A stretch of 64,000 nucleotides of DNA from Dioszegia crocea (lineage: Eukaryota; Basidiomycota; Tremellomycetes; Tremellales; Bulleribasidiaceae): positions 1,119,191-1,183,190 of the forward strand of contig BCKK01000009.1 in assembly GCA_001600615.1 (NCBI GenBank), written 5' to 3'. This document shows, piece after piece, positions 23,221 to 37,941 of the stretch (positions are counted from its first letter, which is position 1; each line of letters opens with the position of its first letter). The notes beneath the pieces were generated by a model. It did no database searches and was not told the DNA's origin. It saw nothing but the letters and a program-made list of their open reading frames with translations. Both the position numbers and the translations under genes were made by a program.

Positions 23221-25471
23221 ATGCTAGGCCAATACCCCCAGCGAGTCCGCCGGTGGCTATCCCTACCTGCAAAGCAGAAGCTCAGTGCCGCCGGAAATGC
23301 TTTCGCTCCCCCACCCGCCAAATCCGCCGATGGAAGAGATCAGTGGCCCTCTCGAGCGGCCTTCCTCCTCGCTGCCATGGGAGGATGTGCAGGACAGGGA
23401 AACCTCATCCGATACCCTTCAGTCTTGTACAACAACTACGGCCTACAGTGGTTCATCCCATACCTACTCGCCATCTTCCTCATTGCTATCCCCGCTCTCA
23501 TCCTCGAAATCTCCATCGGTCAGGCGTATCGCGGCGGGTCGGTCATTGCTTTCAACAATATAAATAGGCGGTTGAGAGGTGTAGGGATGGGACCAGTATT
23601 CATCAGCTTTATTGTCTGTCAATACTTTACCGTCAACTTGGCTTGGATTATGGTTTACTTGTGAGTGGGCCTGCCCGGCATTAGAGTTGAGCTGATGTAT
23701 CAGCCGGAGCTCCTTCATAAGCCCATTACCTTGGACAGATCGGATTGACGACTTCTATAACCTGGACGTTGTTGCCAATCCCGACCCTATCCCCGGTTCC
23801 TTCACCCCAGCCGGCACCTTTGACCGCGTAGCATCATACGTCAGCTACCCATCACTAGGCGTAATCGGCGAGACGGTGGGATGGAGTGCGTTCATCTGGT
23901 TCCTTATCTGGTTCTCGATCTTCAGAGGCGTGGGGATGACAGGGAGAGTGGTGTATTTCACTATGGGTCTACCGATTGTAAGTCGAAATTACATATTTGC
24001 CTTTGGCCTCTTACTGGACTACCATTGCTCCACACACCCAAAGTCAACAAGCTGACTTCACAGGTCACCACCATCATCTTCGTCATCCGCTCCCTCCTAC
24101 TAGACAATGCCGGTGCCGGTGTCAGGCTTGTGTGGGCCACCTGGCGAAGCGACCAGCTTTCCAACGGGCGGGTCTGGCAAGTCGCCGTTGGACAAGTCTT
24201 CTTCTCTACCGGGATCGGATTCGGCTACTTCACCTCATATGTAAGCTCGTCCCAAGCCGTCTGACCCTCCGAGCTTACCTCTCAGGCGTCATACAACCAA
24301 AAGTACTCGAACGCAGTGATGGACGCTGTCCTCATCTGTGGCTCCAACGTCCTTTTCGAGAATTTTGCGGCATTCGCAGTTTTCGGCGTCGTCGGCTTCC
24401 TCCGTCGATGGCCTACCGATGGTGTCCGACTCGGCGCTTTCGTCGTCGGTTTCCTCACCCTCCCCGAGGCCGTCCTCCAGATGCCCGGATCCAACTTCTG
24501 GGCTGTCCTCCTCTTCTTCACTCTAATCGTCCTCGGTTTCAGCTCGGCGTTCGTCATGCTGGACGTCGTCGCTACTCTCCTCGTTGACGGCGGTGTCAAA
24601 TACTCCCGACCGACAATCGTCACCTTCCTCACACTCCTTAGTTTCCTCATGTGTATCCCATACTGTACACAATTCGGATACTACCTCCTCGACGGTGTTG
24701 ACCGATGGATCAACAACGTCATGCTCATCTTTGTCGTCTGGGCCGAATGCGTCACCTCGACCAGTCTATACCGATACACCGATGTGATCCAGGAGACTGG
24801 ACTACCCGCTTTTGTAATTTACAATTCGGGTTACATCGGTGGTCAACTCATTGGAATCATCGTTGCCCACGTTACTGGCAATCCGGGTATTGGCGCCGGG
24901 GTGGGAGTCGGAATTTGGCTACTGGGATCAATCATCTCAGTCGTCATTGCTCGGACAAATACTGCATCCAAGAATGGTGCTCGGGGCATCTTCCGCATCA
25001 ACTCTTACCTGAGCCGCTTCTTCTACCTGGCGTTATACTCTGTAAGTCCTAGACACACACCGCGCTTATATCCAGGGCAACCAATTGAGGCGAGACCTAA
25101 ATGTCATTGTAGGCCAAGGCCGCAACTGGCGAATCCCCTTCTTCATGCCCTTCCTCCTCCGCTACGTCTCCGGACCTGTCCTCGCCATCATTTTCAGTTT
25201 CGCCTTCCCTGAATTCCACACACTTCGGAACGATCCCATGATGATTACGGGCTTCATCCTCACCTTTATCGGAATCTCAATCATGCTCGTCGGCTTCATC
25301 ATGCCGCGATACTACGACATCTTCATCCCGCCGCATAGGCAGGCCGAGGGGACGGAGCTTACTGTGGCGAATGAGGATAAGGTGGAGGAGATTATCGTTG
25401 AGGGCGAGGCGGAGAAGTCAAAGTCGGATGAAGAGATTGCGGCTGCGAAGAGGAGTGAAGCTGTAGCCTAG
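23221..25471 (+). CDS. SLC6-family sodium symporter (fungal NSS)
   Basis: Sodium-coupled amino-acid/osmolyte-type transporter of the LeuT fold. TM1 reads GCAGQGNLIRYPSVLYNNYG, matching the GxGNxxRxP unwound segment that binds Na+ and substrate. TM6 is FFSTGIGFGYFTSYASYN, matching the FFSLSxGxGxxxTYASYN region. TM8 contains FVMLDVVATLLVD. About 12 hydrophobic segments follow the usual order, and the C-terminal cytosolic tail is acidic then Lys/Glu-rich. Introns at about 23660, 23980, 24240 and 25040 have canonical borders. The start is the first in-frame ATG; a preceding splice acceptor leaves room for a 5' exon. SLC6 members are much better known from animals and bacteria. The substrate is unknown. 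Confidence 0.9.
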
Positions 25472-25752
25472 GTACTCTAGATGTGTGTATGTCCGGATCT
25501 GTAGATGGTATGATTGGGTAATAGATAGATAGCTGGGGTTCACCTTGACGCGGTGCATCAGGATGCCTTGGTATGTGGGCATCTGTCCCATCCCGTGCCG
25601 CAGCTCTGTAGGGACAACTGTAGAAAAACACGACAATGCTTGTCGTAGACATTTTCGGATTCGGTACATGTGATGCATCTGACGTCTAAGAGATATGAAC
25701 AACTTGCCCAACCCCCAGATCAACTCTTACCGCTTTGAAGCCAGAGCAGGCC

Positions 25753-29066
<3,314 letters not shown>

Positions 29067-29342
29067 ATCGTGTATATGCTAAAGATATGATCGAGACGGG
29101 CGACCAGACGGAAATTTGGAATCTTGCCAAAATCAAGATCGGAAAGACACGCCTGTTACGGCACCAGGCACGGGTGAGATATCATGGTGCTCATGAAGAT
29201 GAGAGTCGGGCATGTATAGCTGCATCTGATGTTATAAGGATGCATCTAGATATACACAGTAGATGGAATATTATATGATAGGTAAAGCAGCAAAAAGTCT
29301 ACGTCGAAGTCTGCAGGATGGTGACAAAACCATCACCCGGCT

Positions 29343-30437
29343 TTAGAAGTTTAGAGCTCCGTCGCTGATGGTAATGGCGGGCACTGACACGCGCGAGCTT
29401 CCACCTCCACCACTACCCTTAGCGCCATCGGTGTAGGCTCCCCCACCACCTCCTGGATTCATCAGCACAAGTCCCAAGCAAGCGCATAAGAAAACCAAGA
29501 CTCACCGCTATAACCACCTCCTCCGCCACCACCATACGTGCCAGCTGCTCCGCCGCCGCCGAAGCCCTGAAGATGTCAGCGACTGAAATAACTGACGATA
29601 ATGCTGACTCACTCCGCTAGTGCCTCCTCCGGAAGAAGAAATACCGCCTGTAAAAGAGGGGAAACTCTTCCCGCCTCCGCCAGAATACACGTCGCCAGCC
29701 AGGTCCTTGCCTGCCCCACCACCGCCATTCGTGCCCGCTCCTCCGCCGCCTGACCCTTTTAAGCCTACAGATGAGTCAGCTTAATCAGATTTGTAAATCA
29801 TGAAAGACTTACCAGCGGAAGCTTGAGCTACTCCATCTGCTCCGCCCCCTCCTGACGAGCCCCCCATACCACCGCCGACATCCCCGTTACTCCCAGGCTT
29901 ACCAGCTGAGCTGGTAGCCGCTGAAGAAGTCAAGGTGTTGCCCGAAGCTCCGCCACCACCACCCGCGACGACAATTCGGGTACCGCCCATGTATACCCAT
30001 GAAGCACCACCGCCACCTCCTCCGGCGAATCCAGAAGGCGTGATTGGCATCTGACCAACAAAGATCGTGAGCGTCGTAGGTACGACAGTAACGAGCTGAG
30101 CGCCAATTGTCCTGCCCAAGCCACCCGTCTGGGCCACTTGTTGTCCGCCCATATACTTCAAACCACTGCCACCCTGAGCGCCGCCAACGGTGATTTGGTA
30201 CGTCCCGGGTGCAAGGGTGACGGTGTAAGCGGTGTTGTTGATATAGTCATATCGAGCGCTGAAGGTCTGTCGAGAGACCAGTGGAGTAGGAGTGTGAAGC
30301 CGACGCGGTCGTATTAGAGGTAAGCCTTGCTGCAGACACTCTGCATTGGTACGGCACGAGTCGGGGCTGGCGATGGTATTGGAGGTTTGGAGGAGGAGGG
30401 AGAGGAGGATGGGGAGGGAAGCGAGGGCGAAGCGCAT
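29343..30437 (-). CDS. secreted glycine-rich domain protein, copy 1
   Basis: Signal peptide (MRFALASLPILLSLLLQ), then the basidiomycete N-terminal motif CRTNAECLQQGLPLIRPRR. A beta-rich segment ARYDYINNTAYTVTLAPGTY leads into runs of Gly broken by hydrophobic residues (IFVGQMPITPSGF, ASWVYMGGTRIVVAG). The layout resembles the glycine-rich region of ALK-type proteins (Gly_rich, PF12810), proposed to be compact polyglycine-helix folds. Four introns; it ends ITISDGALNF. The gene at 52756-53950 is a paralog with the same motif order. The role is unknown; an extracellular or wall location is inferred from the signal peptide. It is divergent from the folate cyclo-ligase across 276 bases. Confidence 0.82.
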
Positions 30438-30713
30438 CCTGGATCAAAGTGAGGGAAGTAAGGGATGAAAGACATGTTGATGTCCCTTCGGAGTAGGTGA
30501 GTATACATCTATTAGCTCTGTTAGTAAGGATGTGAAGAACTGTAAAGGTGTATTAACTCTGCTCTTGGTCTGTCTCGGTGGCATTCCTCGATGAAAAGGG
30601 TCCGAAACACGCGGGGTAAGACGTAAGATTACGGCACGTCAAAAGGTCAGGAAATTTGATACCGCTAATAGAATTAGATTCAACATCCATCTTACACTCT
30701 CCCATCTGTATAT

Positions 30714-31805
30714 ATGACAGAAGCAGCCATGCTCTCGCCGGCGCCGGGAGTGGCATCCTCAGCTGCTAGATATGCCTTGAAATCTGCACTTCGGAAATCC
30801 ATGCTGAGGACTCTGCGCCACATTCCAGAAACAGACCTTTGTCAACAATGCAAGTCCACCCTCATCTTCGTCCCCCTCAGACCCGCATAAGAGACTTCGG
30901 AACTGGAGTGAAGGCCCAGTATCTGATTGTGTGGGGTGGGCACCATTGGGAACCTGAGCGAATCTATTCTGACCCTTATCAGCCGACGCAGTGTTCCGTT
31001 CTTTGAGCCAACAAGAGTTCTACACCTCCGCGCGGTCCGTGGGATGTTACTTGTCGATGCAGAAAGGAGAGCTTCAGACGGACAGAATTGTGGAGGATCT
31101 CTTGGCGAGGGGTACGTCATGCCTTCTGCTGAAACTCTGATCTATGCTGATGTTCCAGGAGTCAAGGTGTACACCCCGTACCTTCCCCCTCCTCCGCCTT
31201 CCTCCACTCCGTCACCCCAGACCACTCCCACACCCACCGCCCAGAGCACGATGAGTATGCTGAGACTATACTCAACTGCCGATCTGAACGCTTGTCCACT
31301 GGATAAGTGGGGGATTTTAGATCCAGGATTGAGCCGGCGGGACACTGGCGAAGCGAGAGAAGATGGTGCGTCCGCCAATTTCTGTTTGGGCAATGCTGAT
31401 TCTGCAGCTTTCGATACATCTGCACCTGACTTGGATGTCATACTCATACCTGGAGTGGCTTTTGACGAAGACTGTAATCGAGTGAGTCGTCCACCCCTAG
31501 ACCGTTGGCTTATAGACATCAAGCTGATGGTATCCAGCTAGGTCGTGGCAAAGCCTACTATGACCGATACCTCTCGCTCTACACCTCGACCCGAAAATCT
31601 CCCCTACTGGGTTCGTGAACTGTCCCTCCTTGGAAGCTCTTCAGCTGACTGCCCAGTGGCACTCGCTCTTACTCCACAACTCCTCCCTCCCGACCAGACG
31701 GTCCCAACCACGTCAGACGACTTTACGCTACACGCAGTCATCACGCCTGAGCGCATGGTTCAACGTCGAGGAAGCGGACAAGGCCGTCCAGCACCTCAGG
31801 CGTGA
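30714..31805 (+). CDS. 5-formyltetrahydrofolate cyclo-ligase
   Basis: Converts 5-formyl-THF to 5,10-methenyl-THF with ATP. The N-terminus has ARYALKSALRKSMLRTLRHI, the basic substrate-binding helix. After an intron come ARSVGCYLSMQKGELQTDRI and DLLARGVKVYTPYLP, family-typical. A Pro/Thr-rich insertion follows. The C-terminal part has DVILIPGVAFDEDCNRLGRG and then KAYYDRYL, the nucleotide-binding signature with Ala where Gly is usual. Introns: the first, after DLCQQ, has a GC donor (GCAAGT) and is about 135 nt; four others are canonical. Start taken at ATG 30714; a second in-frame ATG lies five codons later. Length is increased by the insertion. Confidence 0.9.
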
Positions 31806-32043
31806 TGATATAGGATGGTTATTGGGACGCACGGACGCAGGAAGGAATCAGAAGGGGAAAGGAGGGGGTCCGAGCGCTGCCGCCCGTGCCTTAATCCCAT
31901 ATCGACCACACATCACCTCGACAATCCCCTCTTGCCTTCTTCTACTCCCTCACCGCACCCGGCATATAATACCCCTCAATTGGTGCCGCAATTCCCTTCA
32001 TCGATCATTCAGGCTGTATCCTACTTTCCACACACCCAAGGAA

Positions 32044-32828
32044 ATGCCGGACATCAGCGTTTCAGCCCCGGCGAGGATGATGGCCAATCTGTCGCTGTTG
32101 GCGGACGCTAGTGGTGCTTTGGGCCGGATCGAGCCTATAGTGATTGAGCTACCGTACGAAGAACTGTAAGTTGATTGCTTCCCCGCCACGATGGACTGGA
32201 AATGTTGAGCTGACGTGATCAGATATCTTTACCCCGGACATTCCTTCTCTCCCCTACATCAAATGATCCCCATACCTTCCACACAACTACCTTCGCTTAT
32301 CTGCAACGCAGACTCGATCGTGGCCCCGATCCCATTAGCTTTCCATACGCTCCGTAAAACCCAAAAGGGGGATTGGGAGGTTGTTCTGGCGATTCTGGAG
32401 GCGGATGATGGGGATGAGCGGTTAGTCTTGATGAGAGCAGATCTGTATCCAGGCAAGTCTTGAGCTGGAGGGGCAGCATTACCGAATCCACAGCTGATAT
32501 CTATAGGTGCAATTCTCCACCTTCCTTCTTCAATCTACACCTCCACCTTACTCCCCCTAGGCTCTCCTGCAATCCCAGCTCTACTCGTTCAGGATCTACA
32601 ATCATCTCAATTCCCTCTCTTACCCAGTATCGACAAGTCGAACCCAGACTGCCATCAGCCACAAATCCTTCGTCTGGCATTCCGGCAAAAGGCGCATGTC
32701 CAAGCTGCCGCAGTGGAAAGGGCAAGAAAAGATGGCGTCTTGATGGGATGGACGAAGAAAGTGTGGGGTATTGGAGTAAGGGGACGGGATGATCGCGTGA
32801 GGACTTGGAGGGGTATCATCGAATCGTG
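32044..32828 (+). CDS. conserved-looking protein of unknown function
   Basis: Not recognised. Three exons give about 220 residues: IEPIVIELPYEELYLYPGHS, then LICNADSIVAPIPLAFHTLR and DWEVVLAILEADDGDERLVL, then RARKDGVLMGWTKKVWGIG and a basic tail. There is no signal peptide or membrane span. The second intron has a GC donor (CCAG then GCAAGTCTTG) and a clean CTGAT branch and TATAG acceptor. The first intron is canonical. The model stops at TGA 32826-32828; alternatively a donor at this same point (GTGAGT) could splice to about 33041 and end at 33092. It follows the folate cyclo-ligase by 240 bases on the same strand. Confidence 0.6.
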
Positions 32829-33629
32829 AGTTTTTGATCCTTTGATGGGTGTATCTCGAGGGCAGAGGTGTGGAAGGGAAATGTGTGTATTGGGGTACGT
32901 GAGTGTGGGATGATGATGGGATCTGAAGCTGGTGGAGGAATGAGTGTGGGAGAACGTGGAAAGGCAGTCAGTTCAGGCGTTCGCAATGCGTTCTCTGGGT
33001 CGTTTCTCGACCTCTGAGCTGTAAATTTCAAAGCTGACAGACCCAGACACTTACTCCGAGCCACTCTTAGCGATGTACCTGATGTCGCCTGATTGGGTCA
33101 TCGTTTTTTCTTTATGGGAAAGGTGAATATCGTGACCTGGAAGGCGAAGGCGAAGCGACAGTGAGGATATACGTTAGTGAGGCATGGTCGGAGTTGGAAG
33201 AGCTGGATGATCAGCCACTCTACCCGGTCAGGCTTGTTGAATATTCGCTTCGACGTAGAACAAGAAAGCCAGAGCAGTGCTTTACATGTATATCCACCCT
33301 ATAACGCTGGTTTAGGCCTGACAGATATGCACAAGATATGCAGATGATTGAGTTCCGCCCAAATCGTCGCTTCCGACTGGTTCGGAGATGACATCATCGC
33401 CAAGGCAAGCCACCGCCGCCTTTGTCTCACATCTTTCGCTTCCCATATTAGGATCTTACTCGGGTATGACATATTGGGCCTTTGCTCAGGCCGAAGATGT
33501 CCAAGATCAGAAGCACAGCTGATCGGATCGACAATACGTATAATCACATCAACCAATTCTTGCTTTACTTTCCCCCCATCACACATAAATCCAGCGACAT
33601 CCCCACCAACTCAATCCCCCTTAGTGAAC
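32829..33629. other. intergenic
   Basis: 3' flank of the unknown gene, possibly including a last small exon at 33041-33092, and the promoter of the lipocalin gene. No repeats or RNA genes seen. Confidence 0.45.
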
Positions 33630-34513
33630 ATGCTGTCCCTCCTCGCTCTGCCCTTCTTGGCTCTTTCAGCCCTCTCAACTCCTCTATCCGGTCGGAACAA
33701 CGACGGAGCAAGTACCGTCCCCAATGTCGTTCGATCCACATATGACGGCAAGTGTTTCTACCCTACTGCGGATGAGACATTCGCACTTGATGCGTACTTG
33801 GGTACATGGTATCAGATCGCCGGGACCACTGCGCCTTTTACGGCTGGATGTACGTGCATCACAGCCAACTATGCCTTGAACGTGAGTCAAAATGTGTTTC
33901 ACTAGCTCGTTCTGGGTATCAGCGCCATCTGGCCCTGGTCGGATCATGTCTCTTCTTGGTCTCTGGCATGATCTACTCAGCTCGATGATCTGCCCCTGGA
34001 ATTACTGCTGATTATACAGAGCAACGGCACGGTCCGAGTCTCCAACACTTGCCAGATCCAAGGTCGTAATATCGACATCCTCGGTACTGCTACTCCCGCC
34101 GACGCGGCATACGGGTCTAAGGGTGTTTTGAGGGTACAATTCCCGAATCAGCCAGCTCCGGACTGCCCAGGTCCAAACTACATTGTTCAGGGTAAGTCTA
34201 AGACTGATCATGTCCTCAATCTGGATCGTTGTGTAACATCTTGTCCATTGGCACTGACGAAACAGACTACACTGGCGACTTTGCAATTGTCCAAGCTAGT
34301 AACTTTACAACACTTTTCATCCTGAGTCGGCAGAGGAACGTGGCTGCCAATGTCACTGATGTGAGTACTTCTTCTCTAAAGGCCAGAGATCAAACCTTGC
34401 CTTACTACACAATCGGACGGTCACTGATCCTACAGGCTTGGATCGCACGAGCCGGTAAACTCGGATCCAACCTCGCCAGTGTGGTCAAGACCAATCAGAC
34501 GGGATGTGCCTAG
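33630..34513 (+). CDS. secreted lipocalin-like protein
   Basis: Signal peptide MLSLLALPFLALSALS, then a chain with FALDAYLGTWYQIAGTTAPF, the GxW signature of lipocalins (Blc/apolipoprotein-D-like group). It is followed by CTCITANYALN, SNGTVRVSNTCQI, YTGDFAIVQASNFTTLFILS (the TDY-like strand) and a last exon AWIARAGKLGSNLASVVKTN with a terminal Cys. Four conserved-looking Cys could pair. Three introns; the first, from 33881 to about 34020, is longer than usual, and alternative acceptors inside it give stops. Lipocalins bind small hydrophobic ligands; ligand and role here are unknown. Secreted members are uncommon in yeasts. Confidence 0.8.
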
Positions 34514-34846
34514 GGGGGATGTGAGCACGAGGGAAGAAAGGACTTGTATTTGTGAATAGAATGAATTGGGGTCCGCTTGCTACTGCACTGCAAGCTGATC
34601 TCGCCTGCGTTCTCACTCAAGTCTTAGCTCTCACGATTCACGCCGCTAGACTGATGACCCTACTATTCTCGCCATATGAACGATTGGAGACTGATCAGTC
34701 GTCCTAACTCTGCGACTTGTCGTACAAAGAGCCTTTTCACATTGCCAACTTCTACAGAGACTTATTATAACATATCAATCCCTGCGACAAGACACAACCC
34801 TCAAGCCTCAAAATCCACGTCGACTCCTTCCACTAAACTATCACTC
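34514..34846. other. convergent intergenic region
   Basis: Lies between the lipocalin stop (plus) and the carboxylesterase stop (minus). Nothing specific seen. Confidence 0.5.
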
Positions 34847-36927
34847 TCAGAGAGACTTAATACCAGAGCATCCAGCAATACGCTGATCAATCCAGAGCTG
34901 GATACCCTCCTTTCTGTAAGTGTCGGGCTCGGCGGCAGAGGCATTGATCTTGAGACCCATATTGCTCTTCTCGTATCGGTAGTCGGGCCAGTAAGGGAGG
35001 CCCTCGCGATTGGGGTTGTGGTTGGCGACGAAGGAAGACCAGAATCCGCGCATGACTTTGGATAGCGATTCGTCCTCACCCAGAGGGTCGAATAGGACAC
35101 CAAGTGGGTTGCCCCAGACGTAGCTAAGCTGCGGAATCAGCGGGATGCTAAGGGCATATGCTACTGGACGAAGAATCAACTTACCTCGGCAGCGTGGGTA
35201 GCTCCAATCGAGAGAGGGTAGCTATATGGAACCTGAATCGTCAGCAATTGGAATCGCGGATATGGTGTAGATCTAAAGGGCTCACTTGACGGAAAATATA
35301 ACTGAATGTGGGCTGACCGGCAGCTGCCATCAATCCAGTCAACCATCGCCTTGGAGAGTCTTCGATGGCATCACCGAACATGATGTTACTCTGGGTCAAT
35401 CAGCAATGGACGTGAGTCATCACAAGAACTTCCAAAGACTCACCCTCTTATCCTGAGCTCCAGAAGCCAAAAGACCTCGGCCGGTGCCCTGAGGAGCACC
35501 CAGTCTGGGATCGTTGGGGTACGCATCGAGCAAGGCCGGGAATGCAGCGGCATTCATAGTGTACGATGTGGTGTTCTGGGAAGTGATGGCGGAGAGTAGT
35601 GCAGTGTCGTTTTGGATGCCAAGAATACTCAGAATGGTTCCCTCGTCCTGGTTGGCTGCAGAGTCAGCGGAGCCCAGAGTCATAATTTATCAGACGGACT
35701 CACAGCCCATGAGAAGAGGCACCTTGATGAAGGCTCCCTCGTTCCAGAGCTCAACGGGGTGCTTTTTAAACAGGTTACCGTCAACGACGGGCAAGAATTG
35801 AGTGTAGTATTTGAGCGAGACATTGGCGAGTTTCTCGACATCGAGCGTGCGGAGGCATTCGAGGCCCGCACATCCAGTCTCGTTCAAGAGTTTCTTGAAG
35901 TTCCGCTCTTGAGTGTAGCCGGTGTCGATAGCGCAGGATAGATTGTAGAAGGAGCCAGATTGGATGATGGCTATTGAGTTAGTATGTGTCAATAGGGCGC
36001 AGGGAAAACGAACGCACCAGCACTGAAGAGCTTGTCATCACGACCACCGTAGGCAACGAGCTGCTGGACGATGCTCGTTCCCCCAGCACTGCATCATTAG
36101 CTTGGTCTCTATACAGTCTGACCAGTGGTCTTACCTTTCACCCTGAATAGTGACCCGTCCGGCATCGCCACCGAAAGCGCCAATGTTCTCCTGCACCCAC
36201 TGTAGAGCGACCCGCTGGTCCAGCAAACCCAAATTCTCGATTCCCGCCTTGTGAGCTTCGATACCGTTAGGAAAACCGAAAGTGAGAAGACGATAGTTGA
36301 TGGAGACGAAGATCTAAGTCATCAGCGCATAGTCCGATACTAGTCAGCGTGGGAACTGCTCACAATAGGTTGATTGTTCGTCACAGATGTTTGAACTGTG
36401 ATACATCAGCACATACCTCCGATTGATAAAGGCAACACTCACCGACGTAGCTTCCGTTGTTTGACTGGTCACGACCGGAACCTCCCCAGAAGCCTCCACC
36501 ATGCATCCAGAACAGCACCGGGAGTTTCGAATTCTCGTTCGTTCCGGCAGGTCGGATGATGTTGAGCGAGAGACAGTCTTCGCTCTGCATGCCCAGTTTT
36601 GCATTACCGGTACCCCAGCAGGGTGAGGTATAGCCACTTTACGATCAGTCAGGTGTCAACGCCACTGAGAACAAAGACTTACGTAGCGTTGAATGTGCCA
36701 TTGTAAGCAGAAGCGGGTTGGGGAGGCTCGAATCGTTTGGGGACAGCTGCGTATCTGATACCGCCAAAGAACTCCTGGTTGAAGGTAGGGAGTGAGGCTC
36801 CGATGAGTGACCCATTTTTGAGATAGATCGAGAGGCCGCCGTTGTTGCGCGTGTCGAGCTGGGGCGAGGAAATGGAAAGGGCTGCTACCAATGGCAGAGC
36901 TAGGGCCGCATAAGATAAGGTGAGCAT
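34847..36927 (-). CDS. secreted type-B carboxylesterase/lipase
   Basis: Hydrolyses carboxylic or lipid esters outside the cell. Signal peptide [18 protein letters not shown]. Family marks in order: [33 protein letters not shown] (the EDCLxLNV signature), [14 protein letters not shown] (oxyanion hole), [19 protein letters not shown] (nucleophile Ser), NQDEGT (acid) and [14 protein letters not shown] (catalytic His). It ends in [12 protein letters not shown]. About eight short introns. Length of about 540 residues matches the family. Several Asn glycosylation sites. Its promoter region holds the GC palindrome at 37501-37519. Confidence 0.9.
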
Positions 36928-37941
36928 GGTGAGTGGTGTGCTTCGTGGGGGATAAACATCACTCTAATATAGGCTTCCGGTTATATGTGAAGCGGCAGGG
37001 CGAGATGGTGTGAGTTTCGGAGCTAGTCGATCTTCCCCAGGCAGAGATAAGATTGGATGGTATCAGATCAGCTTGCCCGCGGCATTTCAATCCCTTCCGG
37101 CTTATCTTTTCGATGACCAGAGCGCCGCGGCCAAGTCATCGCGGCCGCGGATGATGATGAACCGTCTCCACTTACTGTAGGGAAAGACGGATGATCTTTC
37201 CGCTCTACAAGCATAGATTGCCCGTCGTTCGCCGCGGCCAACCCGGCATGATGTTCTTCGGGTCATCCCGGCTATGCCGGCATGAGGAATGTGGATACGG
37301 AACTCTTAAGCAGTCTTAAGCTCTTGAAATTGTGGGAGCAACGTCCAGTGATGCTGACTTGAAGCGCTGGACAGCAGCTGGGACGTCGAGCTGTCCTTTA
37401 CTCCGTCGAGGAGAATAGGTATCGGAATAGGAACCCACTCGAGAGATTAGTACCAGACGAGACTGGGCGACGTCGAGGCCGAGGCAAGTATCTCGGGAAT
37501 CCCGCCGGGTCCCGGCGGGCTGTGAATAGCCGATGTGTCGTCAGACTCGCCGCGGCCCTGCCTTGCTGACATTGATCCGTACTCGCCATCAGATGACTGT
37601 CGGTCGGAGCCACAACCAGCCCCAGTCAGACAAGCTCGCTAGTCCACGCCCGAAGTCAGGGAAGGTGTTCCCTTTGGCCCCCATGCCTCTCGAATACTTT
37701 TGGATAACTTGGAGCAGGATAATCTCCATCAAGAGAGCAGCAGAGAGCACGACTTCATCTACATTCAGGATACCGATATCCGCTCTAGATGCCGCATAGT
37801 AGCCCTATGCACAATCCGCATCAGCATGGGCCCGAAGCGGCCAAAGCAACGTTAGCAAATTAGCCGGATCTGACATGTTGATTGGTATTCAGGATCGCCG
37901 ACAATCTCCAAACGTAAGCCTGCTTATATCCACTATCCTAC
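36928..37941. other. 1-kb intergenic region rich in CCGCGG and CCGG motifs
   Basis: Upstream of the carboxylesterase and downstream of the DUF1338 gene. CCGCGG hexamers occur about 37078, 37127, 37142, 37233 and 37549, and CCGGCAT/ATGCCGG blocks occur about 37240-37285. No coding gene was recognised. CGG-type half sites are typical Zn2Cys6 targets, so this may be a regulatory region. Confidence 0.45.
37501..37519. repeat. perfect 9-bp inverted repeat
   Basis: CCCGCCGGG T CCCGGCGGG: the two arms are exact reverse complements around one T. It could be a symmetric binding site or a hairpin. Confidence 0.7.
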
